Source of the DNA: Actinomycetota bacterium
GTDB taxonomy: Bacteria > Actinomycetota > Thermoleophilia > UBA2241
Direction: 5' to 3'
NCBI GenBank assembly: GCA_003158705.1
Contig: PMKX01000066.1
Span: 1-7,474 of the forward strand
DNA length: 7,474 nucleotides
Shown: positions 1 through 5,929 of the stretch, in pieces
Numbering within the stretch: the stretch's first letter is position 1
How the letters are laid out: every line of letters begins with the position of its first letter
Position numbers and translations under genes: made by a program
Notes under the pieces: generated by a model
Databases searched by the model: none
What the model saw: only the letters and a program-made list of their open reading frames with translations
Told to the model about the DNA's origin: nothing

Positions 1-363
1 CACGACGCCGTCCGTGCCGAGTCGGTGAGCTTGGGTCTGACCACGGTGTACCGGACTCTGGACATCCTCGCCGACGTAGGCGCGGTCGAGCGCGTGCACG
101 GCCCGAGCAACTGTGAGGCGTTCGTGGCGGCTGGTAGGACCCACGGCCACACGGTCGTGTGCCGGGTGTGCGGCGCGGCCGCCGAGCTCTCGAGCTTGGA
201 CTGCTCCGGACTCGTCGCCGAGGCGGCCCAGAAGACGGGCTTCCGCATCGACGAGCACGTCGTCCAGCTGAGCGGCGTCTGCGGGCGCTGTTCCGGCGAG
301 GCGCCGGGCGGTGGCTCGGGCGAGGCATCGGGCAGCGCCAGGGGCGGGGTGCGCACGCGATGA
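1..363 (+). CDS. Fur-family metalloregulator, probably Zur-like (5' end cut off)
   Basis: This is the C-terminal 120 residues of a Fur-family, metal-dependent DNA-binding repressor; the frame is open at base 1, so the true start lies upstream. Visible residues 11-24 (LTTVYRTL core) are the recognition-helix part of the winged helix. C54-x2-C57 and C94-x2-C97 form the structural zinc site of the family. H48, H50 and H86 are candidate sensor ligands. The His cluster that usually precedes the first CxxC is reduced to HGH, so the metal cannot be read off by homology. Residues 98-120 are a low-complexity Gly/Ser/Ala/Arg tail. The stop overlaps the next gene's ATG (ATGA), and the downstream genes import zinc or manganese, so Zur is the best inference; Mur or PerR-like roles are not excluded. 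Family assignment is secure, metal specificity is not. Confidence 0.9.
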   Translation, partial: HDAVRAESVSLGLTTVYRTLDILADVGAVERVHGPSNCEAFVAAGRTHGHTVVCRVCGAAAELSSLDCSGLVAEAAQKTGFRIDEHVVQLSGVCGRCSGEAPGGGSGEASGSARGGVRTR

Positions 364-1406
364 GGCGCGCGGTGGCTCGTCGCATGGCTGTGCTTGGCGC
401 CACGGTGATTCGTCGTCCGGGCGCGTTCGCCTCCGCAGCGGCTCGCCGCATGGCTGTGCGTGCTCGCGCAGTGGCCGGCCGCACAGTCGTCCTTGCAGCG
501 GTGGGCCTCATCGCCGTCCTGGCCATGCTGTCGGCAGGCTGCGGGTCGCGTGGCTCGGATGGTGCGCGCGGACCCGTGAAGGTCATCGCCACGACGAGCT
601 TCCTGCGCGACATCGCCCAGAACGTTGCCGGCGGCCGGCTCACCGTCGGCGAGCTCATCCCGGTGGGCGTCGACCCGCACGAGTGGCAGCCGGCGCCCGC
701 CGATCTGGCCGCCGTCGCACGCAGCGACGTGCTCATCGTCAACGGCGGCGGGCTCGAAGGAACGCTGCTCAAGGCGGTCGCCAACGCGGGCGGCCACGCC
801 CGCGTCGTCACCGTCTCTGCCGGGCTTGCTCCCCGCGTGCCCAAGCCCGGCGAGCCTGACTACGGCAAGGCGCTGGCCGTCGATCCTCACTGGTGGCTCG
901 ACCCTGTGGATGTCATCACCTACGTCACCAACATCCGCGATGCTTTGGTGGCGGCTGATCCCCCGGGCGCCGGCATTTACCAGGCGAACGCGGCCGCCTA
1001 CATCCAGAAACTGAAAGCCCTCGACGCCTGGATCCGCGCTCAGGTGGCTACTGTGCCTCCCGCCGGTCGGCTCCTGGTGATGAACCACTTGAGCCACGGC
1101 TACTTCGCCGACCGCTACGGCTTCAAAGTGGTGGGCGCCGTCATCCCCAGCGTCACGGCCGGCGCTTCGGTGACGCCGGCTCAGATGGCGAGTCTCGTGC
1201 GCACCATCGAGCGCCTGCACGTGAAGGCCATCTTCGTGGAGCTCGAAGAGAACCCCAAGCTGGCCGATCAGATCGCCTCGGCGGCACACGTGAAGGTCGT
1301 CACCGGCCTGCTCGACCATTCGCTCACGTCCTCTAGCGGGCCGGCTCCCGACTACATCGCCATGATGAAGTACGACACCCATGTGATAGTCGAGAACCTC
1401 AAGTGA
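360..1406 (+). CDS. znuA: Zinc/manganese ABC transporter substrate-binding lipoprotein (ZnuA/TroA family)
   Basis: This is an extracytoplasmic metal-binding lipoprotein of the cluster A-I (ZnuA/TroA/PsaA) family; it captures the metal and delivers it to the membrane permease. From ATG 360 it is 348 residues. A hydrophobic segment at 42-57 ends in the lipobox LSAGC, with C61 as the predicted lipidated residue. The four metal ligands of the family are visible: H107 (DPHEW), H177 (DPHWW), H243 (before GYFADRYG) and D319 (LLDHS), a His3-Asp set as in TroA-type proteins. There is no His-rich loop between the first two ligands, unlike many strictly zinc-specific ZnuA proteins, so manganese is also possible. 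ATG 360 overlaps the regulator stop and has a GGGGCGGGG purine tract upstream. ATG 384 and ATG 450 are alternatives, and 450 would give a more usual signal peptide of 30 residues. It overlaps the ATPase gene by GTGA. Confidence 0.93.
   Translation: MRRAVARRMAVLGATVIRRPGAFASAAARRMAVRARAVAGRTVVLAAVGLIAVLAMLSAGCGSRGSDGARGPVKVIATTSFLRDIAQNVAGGRLTVGELIPVGVDPHEWQPAPADLAAVARSDVLIVNGGGLEGTLLKAVANAGGHARVVTVSAGLAPRVPKPGEPDYGKALAVDPHWWLDPVDVITYVTNIRDALVAADPPGAGIYQANAAAYIQKLKALDAWIRAQVATVPPAGRLLVMNHLSHGYFADRYGFKVVGAVIPSVTAGASVTPAQMASLVRTIERLHVKAIFVELEENPKLADQIASAAHVKVVTGLLDHSLTSSSGPAPDYIAMMKYDTHVIVENLK
374..459 (+). repeat. 20-base direct repeat, two copies, in the lipoprotein leader
   Basis: Bases 374-393 and 440-459 match at 19 of 20 positions (GGCTCGYCGCATGGCTGTGC) and lie exactly 66 bases, or 22 codons, apart. 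They stay in frame and encode ARRMAV twice. Each copy carries an in-frame ATG (384 and 450), so the repeat creates alternative start codons before the signal peptide. It looks like a small in-frame duplication whose intervening part has diverged, although chance similarity in Arg/Ala-rich GC-rich sequence remains possible. Confidence 0.6.
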
Positions 1407-2188
1407 AGCCGCAGATGACAAGAGTCGCCAGTGGCATCGGCTTCCAGCTGCGCGACGTCGTGGTGAACTACGACGGGCACGTCGCTCTGGACCGTGTGAC
1501 GCTCAAGGTGGAGGCCGGCGGCCAGGTCGCTGTGGTGGGGCCGAACGGCGCCGGCAAGTCGACTTTGTTCAAGGCCATCGCCGGGCTTCTGCCGCTGCGT
1601 AGCGGCCGCATCGACCTCGAAGGCGGGCCGCCGCAGCTTCGCCTCGCCTACGTGCCCCAGCGCGAGGAGATCGACTGGCGCTTTCCGGTCAGCGCGTTCG
1701 ACGTGGTGCTCATGGGGCGCTACGGTCGCTTGGGCTGGCTCAGGCATCCGCAGGCGGCCGACAAGCAGGCGGCCCTGGCGAGCCTCGAGAGGCTTAGCAT
1801 GGGGCCGCTCGCGGACCGGCCGCTCGCCGAGCTCTCCGGCGGCCAGCAGCAGCGCGTGTTCCTGGCCCGCGCATTGGCTCAGGAGCCCAACTTGCTCTTG
1901 CTCGACGAGCCGTTCACCGGGGTGGACGTCTCGGTGCGCACGTCCACACTCGAGGTGCTCGATGCGCTTCGGGCCGAGGGAGTGACCGTGCTCGTCTCCA
2001 CCCACGACCTCAATCTCGCCTCGGAGCGCTTCCAGCAGGTGCTGCTCCTCAATCACAGGGTGATCGGCTTCGGCGTGCCCGGCGAGGTGCTCACCGCCGA
2101 GCGCGTGGCCGAGGCCTTCGGCGTCCACGCGCTCTTCGTCGGCGGCGCCATCGTCATCGACCAATGCTGCCCTCCGACCGAGCCATGA
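1403..2188 (+). CDS. znuC: Zinc/manganese ABC transporter ATP-binding protein (ZnuC family)
   Basis: This is the cytoplasmic ATPase that powers metal import through the ABC-3 permease encoded downstream. It has 261 residues, normal for the family. Visible motifs in order: Walker A GPNGAGKST (46-54), Q-loop glutamine Q86 in YVPQREE followed by DWRFPVSAFDVVLMGRYG, which is characteristic of the metal-uptake subfamily, ABC signature LSGGQQQR (144-151), Walker B LLLLDEP (164-170) with catalytic E169, D-loop residues GVD (173-175), and H-loop H201 (STHD). All catalytic residues are present. GTG 1403 overlaps the upstream stop (GTGA), which suggests translational coupling; ATG 1415 is a possible shorter start, and neither has a strong Shine-Dalgarno sequence. 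The stop overlaps ATG 2185 of a 26-codon frame (ATGA). Confidence 0.95.
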   Translation: MKPQMTRVASGIGFQLRDVVVNYDGHVALDRVTLKVEAGGQVAVVGPNGAGKSTLFKAIAGLLPLRSGRIDLEGGPPQLRLAYVPQREEIDWRFPVSAFDVVLMGRYGRLGWLRHPQAADKQAALASLERLSMGPLADRPLAELSGGQQQRVFLARALAQEPNLLLLDEPFTGVDVSVRTSTLEVLDALRAEGVTVLVSTHDLNLASERFQQVLLLNHRVIGFGVPGEVLTAERVAEAFGVHALFVGGAIVIDQCCPPTEP

Positions 2189-2265
2189 TCGCTGGCCCGG
2201 TCACGTCTGCCGCCTCCATCCGCGCCGCCCGCGCGGCCGCTCCCGCGGAGGAGGCCCGGCCGTGA
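2185..2265 (+). CDS. Possible 26-codon linker reading frame between ATPase and permease genes
   Basis: A short frame begins with ATG overlapping the ATPase stop (ATGA at 2185-2188) and ends with TGA overlapping the permease GTG (GTGA at 2262-2265). It therefore fills the gap with no untranslated base. The peptide is 26 residues, starts MIAGPVTSAAS and is rich in Ala and Arg; it has no recognised domain or membrane segment. Its last codons contain the permease Shine-Dalgarno sequence (GGAGGAGG, 2247-2254), so ribosomes translating it would cover and then release that site. It could serve only to couple translation, encode a small protein, or be a chance frame in GC-rich DNA. No homologue is known to me. 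The geometry is seen directly; expression is unproven. Confidence 0.35.
   Translation: MIAGPVTSAASIRAARAAAPAEEARP
2247..2254 (+). promoter_or_regulatory. Strong Shine-Dalgarno sequence of the permease gene
   Basis: GGAGGAGG lies seven bases before GTG 2262. It fixes the permease start at 2262 and is much stronger than any site in front of the two upstream genes, which seem to depend on overlap coupling. It sits inside the last codons of the possible 26-codon frame. Confidence 0.75.
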
Positions 2266-3128
2266 TCCACTGGCTCACCGACCCGTTCACGCTGGCCTTC
2301 ATGCAGCGCGCTCTCGTGGCAGCGCTGCTCGTGGGCGTCGTCTGCTCGGTCCTCGGCTGTTACGTGGTGCTGCGCTCCATGGCGTTCCTGGGCGATGCGC
2401 TGGCGCACGCCATCCTGCCCGGGGTGGCCATCGCCTACATCTTCGGCTTCAGCCTTCTGCTGGGCGCCCTGATCGCCGCCCTCGTGGTGGCCTTCGGCAT
2501 CGGCTTGGTCTCGCGCGGCGGCAATATCCGCGAGGACACGGCCATCGGCATCCTCTTCGCGGCGGCGCTCTCGCTGGGCATCGTCATGATCAGCACCATC
2601 CAGACCTACGCGACCGATCTGACCCACATCCTGTTCGGCGATGTGCTCGGGGTGGGGCCTCACGATCTCGAGCTCACCGCCGGGCTGGCCGTGGTTGTGC
2701 TCGCCACGGTGCTGCTCCTCTACAAGGAGTTTCTCGTGGTCTCCTTTGACCCGCTGCTGGCGCGTATCTCGGGTGTGAGCCCGGGGCTCGTGCGCGCGGT
2801 GATGCTCGTGCTTCTAGCACTGACCATCGTCATCTCGCTGCAGACGGTCGGCGTGGGTCTTGTGGCCGCCATGCTGGTGACGCCGGCGGCCACTGCCTCG
2901 CTGCTCACCAAGCGGCTGCCCGCCATGATGGCCGTGTCGGCGGTCGTCGGCGCGCTCTCCAGCCTGATCGGCTTGTTCGCCAGCTACTACCTGAACGTCG
3001 CCTCGGGGGCGGCGATCGTGCTGGCCGCGACCGCTTTCTTTGTGCTCGCCTTCATCTTGGCGCCACGCCGCGGGCTGCTCTGGCGTGGTGCCCGCGGCTT
3101 GCTCGCTTCGTCCGCTCAGCACGGCTGA
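2262..3128 (+). CDS. znuB: Zinc/manganese ABC transporter permease (ZnuB, ABC-3 family)
   Basis: This is the membrane channel subunit of the metal importer, working as a dimer with the ATPase and fed by the lipoprotein. It has 288 residues, usual for the family, with about eight or nine hydrophobic segments starting near residue 17 and ending near 268. Family landmarks are SMAFLGDALAHAILPG (39-54), the conserved block SFDPLLARISGVSP after the middle helices, and QTVGVGLVAAMLVTPAATA in the C-terminal half. The C-terminus is a short basic tail. The start is GTG 2262, supported by GGAGGAGG seven bases upstream. It appears to be the last gene of the operon: the next gene is convergent, and two GC-rich inverted repeats follow its stop. 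Family assignment is secure; zinc versus manganese is inferred from context only. Confidence 0.94.
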   Translation: MIHWLTDPFTLAFMQRALVAALLVGVVCSVLGCYVVLRSMAFLGDALAHAILPGVAIAYIFGFSLLLGALIAALVVAFGIGLVSRGGNIREDTAIGILFAAALSLGIVMISTIQTYATDLTHILFGDVLGVGPHDLELTAGLAVVVLATVLLLYKEFLVVSFDPLLARISGVSPGLVRAVMLVLLALTIVISLQTVGVGLVAAMLVTPAATASLLTKRLPAMMAVSAVVGALSSLIGLFASYYLNVASGAAIVLAATAFFVLAFILAPRRGLLWRGARGLLASSAQHG

Positions 3129-3181
3129 GACGGGTCCACGTGCCTCTGCCGGGGTCTTGCCGTTGTGCGCCGCCAGCGACG

Positions 3182-3201
3182 CGGCGTGGCGGCCGACGCC
3201 G
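3182..3201. terminator. Small GC hairpin after the metal-uptake operon
   Basis: CGGCGT (3182-3187) pairs with ACGCCG (3196-3201) around an 8-base loop, 53 bases after the permease stop. No T-run follows. It may end the operon together with the inverted repeat at 3208-3249. Six-base stems occur easily by chance in such GC-rich DNA. Confidence 0.25.
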
Positions 3202-3207
3202 ACGGGC

Positions 3208-3249
3208 CCCTAGCTCTGGGTCAGCGAGAGTCGGTCAGTGGAGCTAGGG
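3208..3249. terminator. 9-bp inverted repeat between convergent genes, possible bidirectional terminator
   Basis: CCCTAGCTC (3208-3216) is the exact reverse complement of GAGCTAGGG (3241-3249), with a 24-base loop. Two G-U pairs could extend the stem inward. It lies between the + strand permease gene and the - strand phosphatase gene and spans the phosphatase stop codon (3221-3223). The position suits a shared terminator, but there is no T-tract on either side and the loop is long, so it could instead be a protein-binding site or a chance repeat. Confidence 0.4.
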
Positions 3250-4522
3250 TGGGCGCTTGCCAGGCTGTCTGCGGCATCGGCTTGACCGCGATCACCGCGA
3301 CGTCGTCGGCCATGGGCCCGCCGTTGGCCGCCTCGATCTCGGTCAAAAGCATCTCCAGCCCTTGCTCGTCCTCCGTGTAGGCGGGCCACCGCTGGAGGTC
3401 AAGCACAAGCCGCTGCTCTCCGAAGCGCTCGGACGACCCCGGCTTGGCCCGACCCTCTATCAACCCGTCGGTGTAGAAGAACAGCAGCCAACTCGGTGGT
3501 AGCTCGACGGTCATCGGTTCCACGCTCTTCTCGTCCAGCATCCCCAGTGGGGTCAGCGGGGGGACGGCCACACGGCTCACCTGTCCCTCGCTCACGAGGA
3601 GCGGCGGTGGGTGACCGGCACAGAGCAGCGAAGCGCGGCCTGACGCTTGGTCGATGCGCGCCAGGCAGGCCGTAACGAACATCTCCTCCGAGAAGCCGCC
3701 TTCGCTGACCATCCTGTCGAGGCTCTGGAGGGTGGTGTACGGACTTGCGTCGCTCAGCGTGAGGGCCTGCCAACCGGCGCGCAGCAACGCTCCGAGTGCG
3801 GCTGCGTCTGGTCCGTGGCCGGCGACGTCGCCGATGATGAGAGCCAAGCTGCCGTCGGGTAGTGGCAGCACGTCGAAGAAGTCGCCTCCCAACTGCAGTC
3901 TGGCTTCGCTTGGCCGGTATGCGGTGAGCACGCTCAGCGTGGGGTGGGCGACGGGCAGCCGCGGGAGGAGGCTCTTCTCGAGGCTGGCGTGCAGCCTCCC
4001 GATCTCGGTGTAGCTCTGCTCGGCTGCTTGCGCTGCGGCGAGACCCACCGCGGCCTCTCGGCGTCGTCTCGACTGCTCGCGCAGAGCGTCGGCGAGCAGC
4101 GCCGAGATGAGCGCCGTCGAGGCCCAGATCGCGGTCGCGATCACGGTCGCCGTCAACGTCCCCCGCGAGCCCATGCTGGCGACGGTGGCGAAGTACACGG
4201 CTCCTCCGACGAGCGCTGCCGCGAGGCCAACGGCCACGCCGCCGATGGCACCCGTGATGACCAACGTCAGCGCCATGAGCGACCCGGGTAGGCCGAGAAT
4301 GTCTTTGGTGTCGCGGACGGCGCCAAGCACCACGAGAAAGGTGGTCTCGAAGGCTAGCGAAGCCAGGAGCACGAGCCAGGCACGGGACCCCGTCTGGCGA
4401 GTGGTCACGCTGAGGGGGCGCGCCACCGGGGAGTCGGGCTCAAGCGTGAGAGGGACCCGGCGCTCGCTGGACTTCTGACCGAAGTCTGGAGTGTCACCCT
4501 GTTGCTGTGCGACTCGCGACAT
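3221..4522 (-). CDS. Membrane-anchored SpoIIE/RsbU-type PP2C serine phosphatase
   Basis: This is a predicted metal-dependent Ser/Thr phosphatase of the SpoIIE/RsbU branch. Such enzymes usually dephosphorylate an anti-anti-sigma factor in a stress or developmental partner switch. From ATG 4522 it has 433 residues: a polar N-terminus (1-46), about four hydrophobic helices (roughly 49-69, 82-95, 96-115, 122-145), a charged linker likely to be coiled coil (148-186) with the typical LEKSLLPRLP entry, then the phosphatase domain to about 414. Metal-binding motifs are intact: GGDFFD (D214), GDVAGHG (D232), YTDG (D352) and ADD (D406/D407). No PAS, GAF or HAMP sensor is visible, so the four-helix part is the likely input module. 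GGAAGG lies eight bases before ATG 4522 and decides the start; the frame stays open to GTG 4612, which has no properly spaced ribosome site. No sigma, anti-sigma or STAS gene is adjacent, so the target is unknown. Confidence 0.9.
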   Translation of the reverse strand: MSRVAQQQGDTPDFGQKSSERRVPLTLEPDSPVARPLSVTTRQTGSRAWLVLLASLAFETTFLVVLGAVRDTKDILGLPGSLMALTLVITGAIGGVAVGLAAALVGGAVYFATVASMGSRGTLTATVIATAIWASTALISALLADALREQSRRRREAAVGLAAAQAAEQSYTEIGRLHASLEKSLLPRLPVAHPTLSVLTAYRPSEARLQLGGDFFDVLPLPDGSLALIIGDVAGHGPDAAALGALLRAGWQALTLSDASPYTTLQSLDRMVSEGGFSEEMFVTACLARIDQASGRASLLCAGHPPPLLVSEGQVSRVAVPPLTPLGMLDEKSVEPMTVELPPSWLLFFYTDGLIEGRAKPGSSERFGEQRLVLDLQRWPAYTEDEQGLEMLLTEIEAANGGPMADDVAVIAVKPMPQTAWQAPTLAPLTDSR

Positions 4523-4860
4523 GCCGGTCGCCTTCCGTCGAGTGTGACGGTGCCCGAGGGCAACGATGGCGCCTCTGCGCCGTCCCGGACCAAGAAGGAG
4601 TACCGCGAGCACTCCTCAGGCGGCCACGGTTGCCCCGCTGCGACAGCCGTGACGCTCCGCTTGCATACAAATCATAGTCCGATTTTCGCCGCACATGCAA
4701 CGGAGAGCATGCTGCCTTGGCTTCGCGGCGTGGTTTTCGGCCGCGCACACGCGGGAAGCAACCCTTCAGGTGCTGCGACTCAAGAAGCGGCGGGGGTGGA
4801 CGTGACCTTCGCTGCCTCTCCGACGAGCAGACAGACACGGTGCGGGAGGTGCCCACGACT
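4523..4860. other. Divergent intergenic region between phosphatase and reductase genes
   Basis: These 338 bases contain no convincing gene. They hold an AT-rich patch (about 4661-4700) with the phosphatase promoter, and a GGGAGGT ribosome site (4844-4850) ten bases before the reductase ATG. The phosphatase leader (about 4664 to 4523) contains two inverted repeats: AGGAGT/ACTCCT at 4596-4601 and 4611-4616, and CACGGTTG/CAGCCGTG at 4625-4632 and 4644-4651 with one G-U pair as + strand RNA. A weak + strand promoter could be xTGACx at 4649-4654, 18 bases, CATAGT at 4673-4678; it overlaps the opposite promoter. Confidence 0.6.
4671..4700 (-). promoter_or_regulatory. Sigma-A-like promoter for the phosphatase gene
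   Basis: Read on the - strand, TTGCAT (4700-4695) is followed after 18 bases by TATGAT (4676-4671), matching the -35 and -10 consensus at four and five of six positions. It sits in the most AT-rich stretch of this part of the window. Transcription would begin near 4664, giving a leader of about 140 bases before ATG 4522. A second TTGCAT on the + strand (4661-4666) makes an inverted repeat with the -35 element and flanks the promoter, a possible operator. The promoter call is by eye only. Confidence 0.55.
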
Positions 4861-5808
4861 ATGGCGAAGAGCTTCGAGCTCGGTCGCGAGATCGCGAAGG
4901 ACGGTCGTTTCGAACGGCAGGCCAGCGTCTTCCGCCGCTGGGTCACGAGCGACGGCAGCTCGGAGTTCCCGGCCGAGGCCGGCCGCTACCACCTCTACGT
5001 CTGCCTTGCCTGCCCGTGGTCGCACCGTGCCGTTCTCGGGCGGCGCCTGAAGGGCCTGGAGGAGGCGATCTCGATCTCCTACGCGGATCCCTACCGCGAC
5101 GAACGCGGCTGGGCGTTCAGCGGCGGCGAGTTCAGAGACCAGATCAACGACTTCTCCTTTCTGAAGGAGGCGTACGCGGCGACCGACCCGAGCTTTGACG
5201 GGCGCGTCACGGTGCCGGTGCTCTGGGACAAGCACACCGGCCAGATCGTGAGCAACGAGTCGAGCGACATCCTGCGCATGTTGAACGGTGCCTTCGAGAC
5301 GTGGGCCACTGAGAGCGTCGACTTGTACCCGCCGCCACTGCGGGGCCAGATCGACGCTCTCAACCAGCACATCTACGACGACGTCAACAACGGCGTCTAC
5401 AAGGCCGGCTTCGCACGTAGCCAGAAGGCCTATGAGCACGCCTATGAGCGGTTGTTCGCTACGCTCGACGAGCTCGAGCGGCGGCTGGCGGGCAGCCGCT
5501 ATCTGCTCGGTGAGGCGCCGACCGAAGTCGACTGGCGCCTGTTCCCGACGCTGGTGCGCTTCGACGCCGTCTACTACGTGCACTTCAAGTGCAACCAGCG
5601 CCGGCTCGTCGACTATCCCAACCTGTGGGCCTACACACGCGACCTCTACCAGCAGCCGGGAATCGCCGAGACCGTGGCCATGGACCAGATCAAGCGTCAC
5701 TACTACACGACCCACGAGTTCCTGAACCCGAGCGGCATCGTCCCACTTGGTCCCGCGATCGACTTCTTGGCGCCTCACGATCGGTCCCAGATGGCTCGGC
5801 AGGGCTGA
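4861..5808 (+). CDS. Glutathionyl-hydroquinone reductase-type (Xi-class) glutathione S-transferase family protein
   Basis: This 315-residue protein matches the YqjG/PcpF/ECM4 family. Those enzymes use a thiol-transferase reaction to reduce glutathionyl-hydroquinones and related conjugates in the cytoplasm. The N-terminal thioredoxin-fold domain has the active-site motif CPWSHR with catalytic C51 (an additional C48 lies three residues before), the cis-proline segment VPVLWD (118-123) and the thiol-binding NESSD (132-136). The all-helical C-terminal domain carries family signatures: LYPPPLRGQID (155-165), NNGVYKAGFA (176-185, with conserved Y180), a TEVDWRLFPTLVRFDAVYY block, HFKCN, and the end motif NPSGIVPLGP. 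The length is typical. ATG 4861 is chosen because GGGAGGT lies ten bases upstream; the frame extends to a TTG at 4717 without family similarity. Many Actinomycetota use mycothiol instead of glutathione, so the physiological thiol is uncertain. It appears monocistronic, followed by a strong hairpin. Confidence 0.92.
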   Translation: MAKSFELGREIAKDGRFERQASVFRRWVTSDGSSEFPAEAGRYHLYVCLACPWSHRAVLGRRLKGLEEAISISYADPYRDERGWAFSGGEFRDQINDFSFLKEAYAATDPSFDGRVTVPVLWDKHTGQIVSNESSDILRMLNGAFETWATESVDLYPPPLRGQIDALNQHIYDDVNNGVYKAGFARSQKAYEHAYERLFATLDELERRLAGSRYLLGEAPTEVDWRLFPTLVRFDAVYYVHFKCNQRRLVDYPNLWAYTRDLYQQPGIAETVAMDQIKRHYYTTHEFLNPSGIVPLGPAIDFLAPHDRSQMARQG

Positions 5809-5855
5809 GGCACCTGTGGCAGGTCGAGCGGGTCTCGCTTCGCTACGTAACGACG

Positions 5856-5898
5856 ACTGAGGCCCGCCGCGTGGGGGAAGACATCGGCGGGCCTCAGT
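5856..5898. terminator. Perfect 14-bp GC-rich hairpin, likely terminator of the reductase gene
   Basis: Bases 5856-5869 (ACTGAGGCCCGCCG) are the exact reverse complement of 5885-5898, with a 15-base purine-rich loop (5870-5884). The hairpin begins 48 bases after the reductase stop. There is no T-run, which is common for terminators of high-GC actinobacteria. This is the strongest inverted repeat in the window and is very unlikely to be chance. Confidence 0.75.
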
Positions 5899-5906
5899 GT
5901 GCAGGT

Positions 5907-5929
5907 CCCAGCAGTGGGGGCACGCTGGG
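5907..5929. repeat. Second inverted repeat just after the terminator hairpin
   Basis: CCCAGC (5907-5912) pairs with GCTGGG (5924-5929) around an 11-base loop, starting nine bases after the 14-bp hairpin. It may reinforce termination, or belong to a structured RNA together with the flanking stems. Confidence 0.35.

Noticed and set aside
159..359. 5' extension of the lipoprotein frame into the regulator gene
   Set aside because: The extension translates conserved Fur sequence out of frame and adds an Arg-rich segment before the signal peptide. ATG 360 or 450 is more sensible.
1352..2164. 270-codon open frame antisense to the ATPase gene
   Set aside because: It mirrors a gene with complete ABC motifs, its composition is His/Glu/Arg-biased and it shows no domain. 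Such antisense frames are expected in GC-rich genes.
4523..4612. 30-codon N-terminal extension of the phosphatase from GTG 4612
   Set aside because: There is no properly spaced ribosome site for 4612, whereas GGAAGG is ideally placed for ATG 4522. The extension lies over leader hairpins.
4780..5778. 332-codon open frame antisense to the reductase gene
   Set aside because: The + strand carries an unmistakable enzyme family along the whole length; the antisense product is Val/Arg/Glu-rich without recognisable features.
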